NCBI GenBank assembly: GCA_003600225.1
Contig: QZFT01000034.1
Span: 62,001 to 126,000, forward strand
Length of the DNA: 64,000 nt
DNA from: Pseudonocardiaceae bacterium YIM PH 21723
GTDB lineage: Bacteria; Actinomycetota; Actinomycetes; Mycobacteriales; Pseudonocardiaceae
Direction of reading: 5' to 3'
Shown: positions 53,230-61,559 of the stretch, piece by piece
Position numbering within the stretch: the first letter of the stretch is position 1
How the letters are laid out: each line of letters opens with the position of its first letter
Notes under the pieces: model-generated
Databases searched by the model: none
Seen by the model: only the letters and a program-made list of their open reading frames with translations
What the model was told of the DNA's origin: nothing
Translations under genes and position numbers: made by a program

Positions 53230-53247
53230 GTACAGCTTTAGCTGTAC
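53230..53247. promoter_or_regulatory. Operator palindrome upstream of cmtR-like gene
   Basis: GTACAGCT-TT-AGCTGTAC is a perfect palindrome of 18 bases, 11 bases before the CmtR-like start. It is the expected type of site for an ArsR/CmtR-family dimer. Confidence 0.7.
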
Positions 53248-53266
53248 TACAGCGACAGCTGAACTA

Positions 53267-54391
53267 TTACGAGTCGAACTCAATCACTCGCGCTTGACGT
53301 GGGCGCAGAACCTCATGTCTGCGCAGGGCCCACCACAGTTCGCGCGGAATCTCAGGGGCACGCAGATCGATGCCGGTGAAGTCCTGATAGCGCTTGAGGC
53401 GGTAGCGAATGGTGTTGGAGTGCACGATCAGCTTGGTTGCCGTCCGGTCCACGTTCTGGCCGGTTTCCAGGTAGGTGTGCAGAGTCGTGAGGATCGTGGC
53501 ATCGATCTCGGGGATGGACGGCAGGTAGCGGTGCACGAGCTGGTCGCCGGTGTCCGGGTCGGCCAGCACGGCGGGCAGCAGACCGAGATCGCCGAGGTTG
53601 TAGCTCCCTGACCTGTGAAATGTGATTGCGGTGCGCAGGGCGCGAGTGGCCAGCGCGAAGGAACCGGGCAGCTGATTCAGCCGGACGGCCGGGCCGTGGC
53701 CGATGGGCTGGTCGCCGGAGTGGGTGAGCGTGTCGGTGAAGCCGGCATGGTCACCGTCGATGGTCGTGGTGAACGTCAGGGCGCCATTGGCAGGAAGGGG
53801 CGCGATGGCCCGGAACGGCACGTAGGTGCGGTCCGGGTCGATCCCATGGTGCTGGGCGCGCAGAACCAGATGGGTCGATTCGAGTGAGCCGAGCAGGAGG
53901 GCACGGGTGAAGTCGGCTCGTTGCTGCTCATCCAGCCGTGCGTGGCTGAGTTCAGCTTGGCGATGACCGGCGGTGAAAGCCAGCATGAACTGGTCAGTGA
54001 GGTCCAGCATGTAATTGGTGGCGGTCAGAAGAAAGGCATCGGTGACATTGTGGATTCGTCCAATATCGATGATCTCGGCGAGTAGTTCCCGGCTCGCGAC
54101 CCGGCCGCCCTGCAGGAAGTCCTCAAGCCCGATTCCCTGGGTGGCGCGCAGCGCGCCGAACTCGCGCATGTGGGTGCGTTCCACTGCGGTCGGCATGCGG
54201 TACCCCTCGATGCTGCGCAGCAGAAACGCCATGTTCTCGGCGTGTGGGGCATCGAATTGGTCAACCGACAGCTCTGCGTATCCGGTGGCGCCACTGCGGA
54301 CCTTGAGCGCGATGCGCGCGGTGACGACCTGCTGGCGTTCGAGTAGCTCGACCGCGATGTCCCGCCAGCCTGCTGGTTCCACGCTGCTCAT
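53267..54391 (-). CDS. PucR/CdaR-type transcriptional regulator
   Basis: The 374-residue protein has a PucR-like C-terminal HTH (LHTYLETGQNVDRTATKLIV, HSNTIRYRLKRYQDFTGID). A central GGDEF-like domain fragment (RTYVPFRAIAPLPANG) and a helical N-terminal domain precede it. Divergent from the acyl-CoA ligase gene 132 bases away, so it probably controls the ligase-thiolase pair, perhaps in response to an organic acid. Confidence 0.85.
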   Translation of the reverse strand: MSSVEPAGWRDIAVELLERQQVVTARIALKVRSGATGYAELSVDQFDAPHAENMAFLLRSIEGYRMPTAVERTHMREFGALRATQGIGLEDFLQGGRVASRELLAEIIDIGRIHNVTDAFLLTATNYMLDLTDQFMLAFTAGHRQAELSHARLDEQQRADFTRALLLGSLESTHLVLRAQHHGIDPDRTYVPFRAIAPLPANGALTFTTTIDGDHAGFTDTLTHSGDQPIGHGPAVRLNQLPGSFALATRALRTAITFHRSGSYNLGDLGLLPAVLADPDTGDQLVHRYLPSIPEIDATILTTLHTYLETGQNVDRTATKLIVHSNTIRYRLKRYQDFTGIDLRAPEIPRELWWALRRHEVLRPRQARVIEFDS

Positions 54392-54523
54392 GGTTCACCA
54401 GCGTACGACGCCCATATTGGAGGTATCTCCAGTACTTCGCGAGAATTGTTCGTAGTCCCGCCCATAGCCCGCTGCCACGCGAGTCACCCATCCTTACTGG
54501 CATCGGCATGGAGGGGGCGGCTG

Positions 54524-56248
54524 GTGAGCACGATGTGCGCGAGTTTCCAGGCGACGGTGGCGGCACATCCCGAGGTGACGGCACTGCGGATCGCCGGTGA
54601 GCCGCAGGGCCTCACGTATCGGGAATACGGCGAGCGGGTCCGGCGGATCGCCGTCGGATTGGCGGGCTTGGGGGTTCGTCACGGCGACACGGTGGCGTTG
54701 ATGCTGCGCAACCGACCGGAGTTCAACCTGGTCGATATGGCCATCCTGCACCTGGGCGCGACGGCATTCTCCATCTACAACACCAGTTCGCCGGAGCAGA
54801 TGGAGTACCTGTTCGGGAACGGCGGCAACCGCGTGGTGGTCACCGAGCGAGAGTTTCTGGACCGGGTCCTTGAGGTGCGGAGCCGGACCGGGATCGAGCT
54901 GCTGATCTCGGTCGACGGCGGCGATGGTGCCGTCCCCCTGGACAAGGTCGAGACCACGTCCGGTGATCTCGATTTCGAGGCGTCCTGGCGTGCTGTGCGC
55001 CCCGAGGATCTGCTGACCATCATCTACACCTCTGGCACCACCGGCCCGCCGAAAGGTGTGGAGCTCACCCACGCCAATGTGGTGGCGAACAGCGAGATCG
55101 AGGCCGGACTGCTGCGGCCGGCGGTGGGTGCGCGGTTGCTGTCCTACTTGCCCTCGGCTCATGCCTTGGACCGCATTGGGATCAACTACTTCGCGGCAAG
55201 CGCCGGCCTGGAGCTCAACATCGTGCGGGATCCCAGGGAGGTGAACGCCGCATTGTTGCAGGTCCGGCCGGTAATGATGGCTGGAGTTCCCCGCATCTGG
55301 GAGAAGCTCCAGGCCATCATGGAAGCCGCCGTCGCTGCCGAGCCCGACCCGGCCAAGCAGGCTGCCATCCATGAGGCCATCGAACTGGGCCGAACCGTGG
55401 TCCGTTCCCAGCAGGCACGACTGACCACAGGTAGCGACGGCCCGGGACCTGAGCTGCTGCGCCGGTTCGAGATGGCCGAACAGCAGGTACTGCGGCCCTT
55501 GCGCGCCGTGGCCGGCCTGGACCAGACACGGATCACCCTGCTGGGCGCCGCGCCGTCGGCTCCGCACATGCTGGAGTTCTTCGCCGCGGTCGGACTGCCC
55601 CTATTGGAGGCCTGGGGAATGACCGAGCTGACCTGCCTCAGCACGATCAACTCTCCGGAGGCCCCCCGATTCGGCACCGTGGGACGTCCGATGCCGGGCA
55701 TCGAGGTGAAGCTGGCCGAGGACGGAGAGGTGCTGGCCCGCGGCCGGACCATGATGCGTGGCTACCGACATGACCCGGAGCGCACCGCGGAGACGATCGG
55801 CTCCGACGGGTGGCTCCGGACAGGCGACCTCGGGGTACTGGAGGACGGCCATCTGCGGATCATCGGCCGCAAGAAGGAGCTGATCATCAATTCGTCCGGG
55901 AAGAACATGTCACCGGTGAACATCGAGTGCGCGATCAAAGGCGCCAGCCCGCTCATCGGACAAGCGATCTGCATCGGTGACCGGCGCCCGTACAACGTGG
56001 CGCTGATCGTGCTCGACCCTCAGCTCGCGCCCCTCTACCCGGAACCCGAGCGGGAGATCGCCTCCGCCGTGCACCGGGCAAACACGCGGTTGTCCAGGGT
56101 CGAGCAGATCAAGCGGTACCTGGTGCTGGATACCGAGTGGCAGCCCGATTCCGACGAGCTGACCGCCACCTCGAAGCTACGGCGCACACCGATCGCCGAG
56201 AAGTACGCCGAGCAGATCGAGCAGCTCTACGCAGCCACTGACCAGTAA
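54524..56248 (+). CDS. AMP-forming long-chain acyl-CoA synthetase family enzyme
   Basis: The 574-residue adenylate-forming enzyme activates a carboxylic acid to acyl-CoA. The AMP motif TIIYTSGTTGPPKGVELTHA lies near residue 170, followed by LEAWGMTELTC and RTGDLGVLEDGHLRIIGRKK. The C-terminal lysine region is present. The GTG at 54524 follows GAGGGGG. It is followed after 9 bases by the thiolase gene. The natural substrate is not known; an organic acid precursor of the neighbouring arsenic cluster is possible. Confidence 0.85.
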   Translation: MSTMCASFQATVAAHPEVTALRIAGEPQGLTYREYGERVRRIAVGLAGLGVRHGDTVALMLRNRPEFNLVDMAILHLGATAFSIYNTSSPEQMEYLFGNGGNRVVVTEREFLDRVLEVRSRTGIELLISVDGGDGAVPLDKVETTSGDLDFEASWRAVRPEDLLTIIYTSGTTGPPKGVELTHANVVANSEIEAGLLRPAVGARLLSYLPSAHALDRIGINYFAASAGLELNIVRDPREVNAALLQVRPVMMAGVPRIWEKLQAIMEAAVAAEPDPAKQAAIHEAIELGRTVVRSQQARLTTGSDGPGPELLRRFEMAEQQVLRPLRAVAGLDQTRITLLGAAPSAPHMLEFFAAVGLPLLEAWGMTELTCLSTINSPEAPRFGTVGRPMPGIEVKLAEDGEVLARGRTMMRGYRHDPERTAETIGSDGWLRTGDLGVLEDGHLRIIGRKKELIINSSGKNMSPVNIECAIKGASPLIGQAICIGDRRPYNVALIVLDPQLAPLYPEPEREIASAVHRANTRLSRVEQIKRYLVLDTEWQPDSDELTATSKLRRTPIAEKYAEQIEQLYAATDQ

Positions 56249-56257
56249 GGAGCCGTC

Positions 56258-57454
56258 GTGAGCAACAGGGTCTTCGTCGCCGGGGTCGGTATGACCAAAT
56301 TCGAGAAGCCGGGCCGCCGGGCGGGGTGGGATTACCCGGACATGGCCAGGGAGTCGGGTACGAACGCACTGGCCGACGCCGGAATCGACTACGCGGAAAT
56401 CCAGTCCGTCTTCGCCGGGTACGTCTACGGCGAGTCCACCTCGGGTCAGCGTGCGGCCTACGAACTGGGGCTGACCGGCGTGCCGGTGATCAACGTGAAC
56501 AACAACTGCTCCACCGGGTCGACCGCGTTGTTCCTCGCGGTGCAGGCGGTGCGCGGTGGCACGGTGGACTGCGCACTGGCGCTGGGCTTCGAGAAGATGC
56601 AACCGGGTTCGCTTCCCACGATCTTCTCGGACCGCGAGCTACCCATCGCCCGGCATATGGCCGTGCAGAACACCCTCTACCCCAACACCGGAGCGCCCTT
56701 CGCGCCCTGGCTGTTCGGTGCCGCCGGTCGCGAACACATGGACCGGTACGGGAGCACCCCGGAACAGTTCGCCAAGATCGCGGAGAAGAACCACCGGCAC
56801 TCGGCGAGCAACCCGAATTCCCAGTTCCAGGACATCTACAGTCTTGAGGAGATCCTCGCGTCCCGGGAGATCTTCGCGCCGATCACCAAACTGCAGTGCT
56901 CCCCCACCTCGGACGGTTCCGCCGCAGCGGTCATCGTCAGCGAGCGCTTCGTCGAGCGGCATGGACTCGCCGCCCAGGCGGTGGAGGTGGTGGGGCAGTC
57001 CATGGTGACCGACATGCCCAGCACGTTCGCCGAGAACAGCGCGATCACCCTGGTCGGTGCCGATATGAGCAGGAAGGCGACCGAGGCGGTGTACCGGCAG
57101 GCCGAACTCGCCCCGGGCGATGTGGACGTCATCGAACTGCACGACTGCTTGTCGACGAATGAGCTGATCACATACGAGGCACTCGGACTGTGCCCGGAAG
57201 GCGAGGGCGGCAAGCTCGTCGACGCCGGTGACACGACCTACGGCGGCCGCTGGGTGGTCAACCCGTCCGGTGGACTGATCTCCAAGGGGCATCCGCTCGG
57301 AGCGACCGGCCTGGCCCAATGCGCCGAGCTGACCTGGCAGCTGCGTGGCACAGCCGGGCGGCGTCAGGTCCCCGGCGCGAAGGTGGCGTTGCAGCACAAC
57401 CTGGGCCTCGGCGGCGCGGCCGTGGTCACCGCCTACCGGCCCGCCGAACGCTGA
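56258..57454 (+). CDS. Thiolase family protein (SCP2/lipid-transfer type)
   Basis: The 398-residue protein is a thiolase-fold enzyme. The nucleophilic Cys lies in [15 protein letters not shown], and [14 protein letters not shown] and [17 protein letters not shown] are the His and second-Cys region. SCP2-type thiolases cleave or form beta-ketoacyl-CoA. It is transcribed with the ligase (GTG at 56258 after AAGGAG). Confidence 0.85.
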   Translation: MSNRVFVAGVGMTKFEKPGRRAGWDYPDMARESGTNALADAGIDYAEIQSVFAGYVYGESTSGQRAAYELGLTGVPVINVNNNCSTGSTALFLAVQAVRGGTVDCALALGFEKMQPGSLPTIFSDRELPIARHMAVQNTLYPNTGAPFAPWLFGAAGREHMDRYGSTPEQFAKIAEKNHRHSASNPNSQFQDIYSLEEILASREIFAPITKLQCSPTSDGSAAAVIVSERFVERHGLAAQAVEVVGQSMVTDMPSTFAENSAITLVGADMSRKATEAVYRQAELAPGDVDVIELHDCLSTNELITYEALGLCPEGEGGKLVDAGDTTYGGRWVVNPSGGLISKGHPLGATGLAQCAELTWQLRGTAGRRQVPGAKVALQHNLGLGGAAVVTAYRPAER

Positions 57455-57513
57455 CGCCGGCCGCGAATTCATCAAATCAAGATCCTCGTCGGATTGTGGC
57501 CTATTTAGAGGTC

Positions 57514-57527
57514 TGTCAATCTAGACA
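57514..57527. promoter_or_regulatory. Putative operator of the second arsR
   Basis: TGTCAATCTAGACA carries inverted TGTC/GACA arms around a TCTAGA core. It ends one base before the ATG of the second arsR, leaving no room for a Shine-Dalgarno site, so the gene is probably autoregulated and may be leaderless. The TAGACA half-site is shared with the operator region at 51843. Confidence 0.6.
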
Positions 57528-57528
57528 T

Positions 57529-57912
57529 ATGCCAAAGCAACTACCGGTGATCACACCGGAGTCCATCCGCTGCTCGCCGCTGATGCGCGAACCGCTGAGC
57601 GAGCAGCAGTCGGCAGACCTGGCCAAGGCGTTCAAGGCGCTGGCCGACCCGGTTCGGCTACGACTGCTCTCCCTGATCGCCTCGCACGCAGGCGGAGAGG
57701 CGTGCGTGTGCGATGTGACCGATGCCTTCGACCTCACCGGGCCGACGATCTCCCACCACCTCAAGGTGCTGCGCGAGGCGGGAATCATCGATGGTGAGCG
57801 ACGCGGGACCTGGGTGTACTACCGCGTACTCCCGGACATGCTGCGGACCCTGTCCACCCTGCTGACCGCTCCAGAGGCGACTGAGGCGGAACCGGTACCC
57901 GCAGCAACCTGA
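57529..57912 (+). CDS. arsR: ArsR-family As(III)-responsive repressor 2
   Basis: The 127-residue protein is a close paralogue of ArsR 1. It has FKALADPVRLRLLSLIAS and EACVCDVTDAF with the CxC motif, then TGPTISHHLKVLREAG. Its N-terminal 25 residues are different and the C-terminus has an acidic Ala/Glu tail. It begins the second half of the arsenic region. Confidence 0.9.
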   Translation: MPKQLPVITPESIRCSPLMREPLSEQQSADLAKAFKALADPVRLRLLSLIASHAGGEACVCDVTDAFDLTGPTISHHLKVLREAGIIDGERRGTWVYYRVLPDMLRTLSTLLTAPEATEAEPVPAAT

Positions 57913-57941
57913 TCGACGACGCAGACCCAGTCTTGGGGGCT

Positions 57942-59207
57942 TTACAGCCGGGTGAGCGTCGGCTCCGCCGAGACGTTCGACCTGGGGGCTTCGGATCCGG
58001 AACGCCTCTGCCGTCCATCACGGAACTGGAACAACCACAACGCACCGGCTGCCATCAAGCAGGCGAGGATGACGACAAGCATCATCGGCAGGTAACCGCC
58101 GAAGGTAGCAAGCAGCAGGGCAGCACCCAGCGGCGCGAACGCCTTCGCCAAGATCATCGGTGCGGCCAGGACACCGGATACCGTGGCGAACACCGCGGTC
58201 GGATAACGCTCAGCCAACAGTACCGGGCGAGCGATGGTGGCGACGCCGAAACCCAGTCCGAACACGAGCACGCACACCGCCGCAGCCCAGATCGATCGGC
58301 CGGTGAATACCAATACGACGATCGCGACAGCCTGCAGAGCCATGATCACAGCGGTGAGCGTGGCGATGGGCAGCAGCGCACTGAGCCGGGTCACGAGAAG
58401 ACGGCCGGCCACGGACATCGCGCCGAACAATCCGGCCACCGCAGCGGACAACGTCGCCGGGTGACCCAGCGCGATCAGATAGGACACCGTGTGCACCGCG
58501 GCGATCGCGACCGCACCGCCGTGCACGGTGAATGCCAGCCCCAGCAGCCAGAATCCGGGATCTCGCAGGACCGTCGGGAGCAGCCTGCGGTCCGCGGCGG
58601 CGCGGCGCACGGCGGCCGATCGCCTGACTTGAGGAACGGCCAGGACGTGCAGCGGAATGACCACGGCTCCGAACAGCACCGCCAGCAGCAGAACGGCGAT
58701 GCGCCAGCCATAGAACTCGTTGAGCAACCCGGCAAGCGGGATGAAGATCGTCGATGCGAACCCGGCGACGACCGTCACCGCCAGGATCGCGGATTGCCGT
58801 CGTCGCGGCTCGACCACCTGAACGAGGACGGCGAACGCCACCTCGTACAGCACCATGGCGCCGGCGATCCCGATCGCCACCATCGCCAGGTACAGCTCCG
58901 CCAGGTTGCGCACCTGGGACCAGCCGGCCACGGCGACGACACCGAGCACGGCGCCGCCCACGAGCATCCCTCGCCCACCGCGCCGGTCGACCCACCGCCC
59001 TACCGGGACAGCGGCCACGGCCGTTGCCAGGACACCGGCGGCGAACGCGCCGGTGACCTGGGACGGATCGACGCCGAACTCGGCTGCGATCGCGGGCAGG
59101 AATACCGCGAACATGTAGTAGAGAACGCCGAACCCGACGGTCTGGGAGATGGCCAACGCCATGATCAGCGTTCCGGCCGCAGCTGGCCTACGCATCTCGC
59201 ACCTCAT
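57942..59207 (-). CDS. MFS transporter of the arsenic region
   Basis: The 421-residue protein is a 12-helix major facilitator. The loop 2-3 signature (GRWVDRRGGRGMLVGGAVLG), the YEVAFAVLVQVVEP segment and a matching second half support this. It is divergent from the ArsR-GNAT gene across two operator palindromes, so both are probably controlled by that protein. It may export an arsenical, possibly the N-acetylated or organic product. The ATG at 59207 could be preceded by an alternative in-frame start, but no better site was seen. Confidence 0.85.
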   Translation of the reverse strand: MRCEMRRPAAAGTLIMALAISQTVGFGVLYYMFAVFLPAIAAEFGVDPSQVTGAFAAGVLATAVAAVPVGRWVDRRGGRGMLVGGAVLGVVAVAGWSQVRNLAELYLAMVAIGIAGAMVLYEVAFAVLVQVVEPRRRQSAILAVTVVAGFASTIFIPLAGLLNEFYGWRIAVLLLAVLFGAVVIPLHVLAVPQVRRSAAVRRAAADRRLLPTVLRDPGFWLLGLAFTVHGGAVAIAAVHTVSYLIALGHPATLSAAVAGLFGAMSVAGRLLVTRLSALLPIATLTAVIMALQAVAIVVLVFTGRSIWAAAVCVLVFGLGFGVATIARPVLLAERYPTAVFATVSGVLAAPMILAKAFAPLGAALLLATFGGYLPMMLVVILACLMAAGALWLFQFRDGRQRRSGSEAPRSNVSAEPTLTRL

Positions 59208-59210
59208 TTA

Positions 59211-59255
59211 TCGATGCTCATCGATGATAAGCTGAACTCTATCGATGAGCATCGA
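59211..59255. promoter_or_regulatory. Two ArsR-type palindromes in the MFS/ArsR-GNAT divergent promoter
   Basis: TCGATG-CT-CATCGA (59211-59224) and TCGATG-AG-CATCGA (59242-59255) are perfect inverted repeats with the same arms and different 2-base centres. Their centres are 31 bases apart, close to three helical turns. They occupy almost the whole gap between the two divergent genes, so a single dimeric regulator can repress both. Confidence 0.75.
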
Positions 59256-59269
59256 TGGAGGCAACGACC

Positions 59270-60133
59270 GTGATGAGCGCCAAGGACATGCTGGACCCGG
59301 TTGACGCCGCAACCTACGCGGACTGGTTCGGCTGCCTGGCCGATTCGACCCGGGTCCGGGCTCTACACGCCGTCGCCGTGTCCGGAAGATCGATTCCGGT
59401 CGGCGAACTGGCGACCATGCTGGGGATCAGCCAGTCGACCTGCTCGCATCACGTGCGCAGGCTGGCCGACACCGGTTTCGTGGTGCTCCGAAAACAGGGC
59501 ACCGCCACGCTGGTGTCGGTGAACACCGCCTGCTGCACTGGTCTGCCGCACGCCGCCGATGTGGTGATGGGAGTGCTCGCCCCACGCCCCTGCTGCCCGA
59601 GCGACCTGCCGCCGGACGTGCTGATCCGGCAACTCCAGGACGCCGATTGGCCGGCGGTGCTGCGGATCTACGGAGAGGGAATCGCCAGCGGCGATGCCAC
59701 GTTCGAGACGAACGTGCCGGAGGCTTCCTCACTGGAGGAACGTTGGCTCCGGGACCACCAATGGGTCGCGGAGATCGCGGGTGAGGTGGCCGGGTGGGCG
59801 GCGGCCGCTCCGGTATCGAACCGCGCCTGCTATTCCGGTGTAGCCGAGACCTCGGTGTACGTCGGAGCCGGCTATCGCGGGCGCGGCGTGGGCAAAGCCC
59901 TGATCCACCGGCAGGTCACCGCCGCGGACGCCGGTGATCTATGGACACTACAGACCTCGATCTTCCCGGAGAACCGGGCAAGCCTGGCGCTGCACCATTC
60001 TGCCGGATTCCGCACCCTGGGTGTCCGGGAAAGAATCGCCCAACACCGGGGTATCTGGAGGGACACCGTCCTCCTGGAACGACGCCACCAGGATGCGGCT
60101 CGACCCCAGGCATCGGCCCTGCCCGAAGGTTGA
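59270..60133 (+). CDS. ArsR-GNAT fusion (ArsN-like arsinothricin/phosphinothricin acetyltransferase)
   Basis: The 287-residue protein starts at GTG 59270 after GGAGG. The N-terminal ArsR-type HTH is WFGCLADSTRVRALHAVAVS, then SQSTCSHHVRRLADTG. Vicinal cysteines follow in NTACCTGLPH and APRPCCPSDLP, which may bind As(III). From about residue 120 a GNAT domain resembles PAT/ArsN (LQDADWPAVLRIYGEGIASG, GYRGRGVGKALIHRQV, SIFPENRASLALHHSAGFR). Such enzymes N-acetylate phosphinothricin and arsinothricin. Fusion of a sensor to a resistance enzyme is the main feature. The two palindromes directly upstream are its likely sites. Confidence 0.85.
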   Translation: MMSAKDMLDPVDAATYADWFGCLADSTRVRALHAVAVSGRSIPVGELATMLGISQSTCSHHVRRLADTGFVVLRKQGTATLVSVNTACCTGLPHAADVVMGVLAPRPCCPSDLPPDVLIRQLQDADWPAVLRIYGEGIASGDATFETNVPEASSLEERWLRDHQWVAEIAGEVAGWAAAAPVSNRACYSGVAETSVYVGAGYRGRGVGKALIHRQVTAADAGDLWTLQTSIFPENRASLALHHSAGFRTLGVRERIAQHRGIWRDTVLLERRHQDAARPQASALPEG

Positions 60134-60345
60134 TCAAACAACCGAATTCAGCAGCCGTATTCATTGCCGATAGGAACACCCACCTGTCAGCATGGAATTG
60201 CCAAGGCTTGGGGGCTACCTGCGCTTTCCGCGAGGTGAAGGCATGTCTCGCGATCCCCCATGCCCTATGACGGCTACATCCATTCGCAAGGGGGATTCAT
60301 GCTGCACGTCGGTGGGGACCAGAACGACGACGGCGCAGGCTGGGA

Positions 60346-61359
60346 CTAACAGTCACAGTTGAGCCAGCCCTGCTGGGCGGCGCGCACTCCGGTTTCGAAG
60401 CGGCTGCGCGCCCCCAGCCGGTCGGTCAGATCGGCCATCATCCGTCGCACCGTGCGCACCGACAGCCCCAGTTTGCGGGCGGCCACCTCGTCGGTGGCAC
60501 CGGTGGTCAGCAAGCACAGCAGTTCTCGTTCCTGTGCCGTGATCCGCGCATCGCGGGGCCGCGGAATCAGCTCGGCTATCGGAGTGGCCGCAGACCACAC
60601 CTGATCGAACAACGCACCCATGGCCGTGACGAACCCGGACCCGTGCAGCAGCACAGCTCCGCGACGCGTGTTGTCCGGATCAAGCGGCACCATGACCGTG
60701 TCCCGATCGAACATCACCATCCGCAGCGGCAGCACCGGAACGGTACGCACTTCACCGCCCATGGCGGACAGCCAGTGGCTGTACTCCCAGGTGGCTGGAT
60801 CGTTGCGCACACTGTCCAGATAGACGGTCAATACGGCGACACCCCGGCTCAGCATCGACTCGTCCAACGGCCTGCTGGCGGCGAGGCTGCGCGCGGACTG
60901 CGCACCACCCGGCATCAGCGACAGGCATTCGCGCTCGACATTGCGGGCCAGGTGCTCCAGCCGGGACTGAATGGCATCGATGCCCTGGAGCGTCTCGACC
61001 TGATACGGCTCGGCATCCAGACTCAGCCTCGCGTATTCGGCGGCGAGCCTGGCGCTGGCCAGCTGGGACTCCGCGAAAGCCTGCTGCTGACGGAGCAGAA
61101 CGGCCCGCTGCCGCTCCAGCAACAGCTCGGCGGCCAGGTCCGGATGCACCGGCCGCAACTCCCCCGGGTTCGCCACCGACGCACGCAGCAAGGTCAGGTC
61201 CACCAGGTGCTGGATCGCCGAGCATGCGTCTTCAGCAGATATGCCGAGCAGGCCGGCGATGTCCTCGGTGGACAGATCGCGGCGGGTCAGCAGCAGCCGG
61301 TAGACCGACTCAGCTGTGGGATCGAAGCCCAGATGTTCGAGCAGCGTGTTCTCCAACAT
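60346..61359 (-). CDS. LuxR-type regulator with N-terminal TrmB-like winged helix
   Basis: The protein is about 337 residues (ATG 61359; the frame is open upstream). The N-terminus is a winged helix (SVYRLLLTRRDLSTEDIAGL, then LGISAEDACSAIQHLVDL), followed by a helical linker and a middle domain. The C-terminal LuxR HTH is ARITAQERELLCLLTTGATD, KLGLSVRTVRRMMADL. It is divergent from the aroA-like gene over a 200-base region. Regulators of this architecture control many actinomycete natural-product clusters. Confidence 0.85.
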   Translation of the reverse strand: MLENTLLEHLGFDPTAESVYRLLLTRRDLSTEDIAGLLGISAEDACSAIQHLVDLTLLRASVANPGELRPVHPDLAAELLLERQRAVLLRQQQAFAESQLASARLAAEYARLSLDAEPYQVETLQGIDAIQSRLEHLARNVERECLSLMPGGAQSARSLAASRPLDESMLSRGVAVLTVYLDSVRNDPATWEYSHWLSAMGGEVRTVPVLPLRMVMFDRDTVMVPLDPDNTRRGAVLLHGSGFVTAMGALFDQVWSAATPIAELIPRPRDARITAQERELLCLLTTGATDEVAARKLGLSVRTVRRMMADLTDRLGARSRFETGVRAAQQGWLNCDC

Positions 61360-61559
61360 GACGGCGCACCGGGGGGTCGGCGGTCTGGGAGATACCGACG
61401 CTACTGCGCTGCCGTATCCGCCAATGATCCAGTTCGTCTCAATCCCGTCACACTGACAGCTTCCTGCCACGTTCACCGGCTGCCACCGATTGTTGGTTTC
61501 CGCATGTCAGGGGCCATGACGATCATCAATCGTCCAGGCTCGCAGAAGGAGGCCATAGG
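61360..61559. promoter_or_regulatory. Divergent promoter region, LuxR-type gene and aroA-like gene
   Basis: The 200-base gap must hold both promoters. AGAAGGAGG precedes the GTG of the aroA-like gene. No clear palindrome was recognised by eye. Confidence 0.4.

Noticed and set aside
57933-59273. A 446-codon plus-strand frame across the MFS gene
   Set aside because: Its product is Gln/His/Arg-rich without hydrophobic pattern, whereas the minus strand gives a regular 12-helix transporter.
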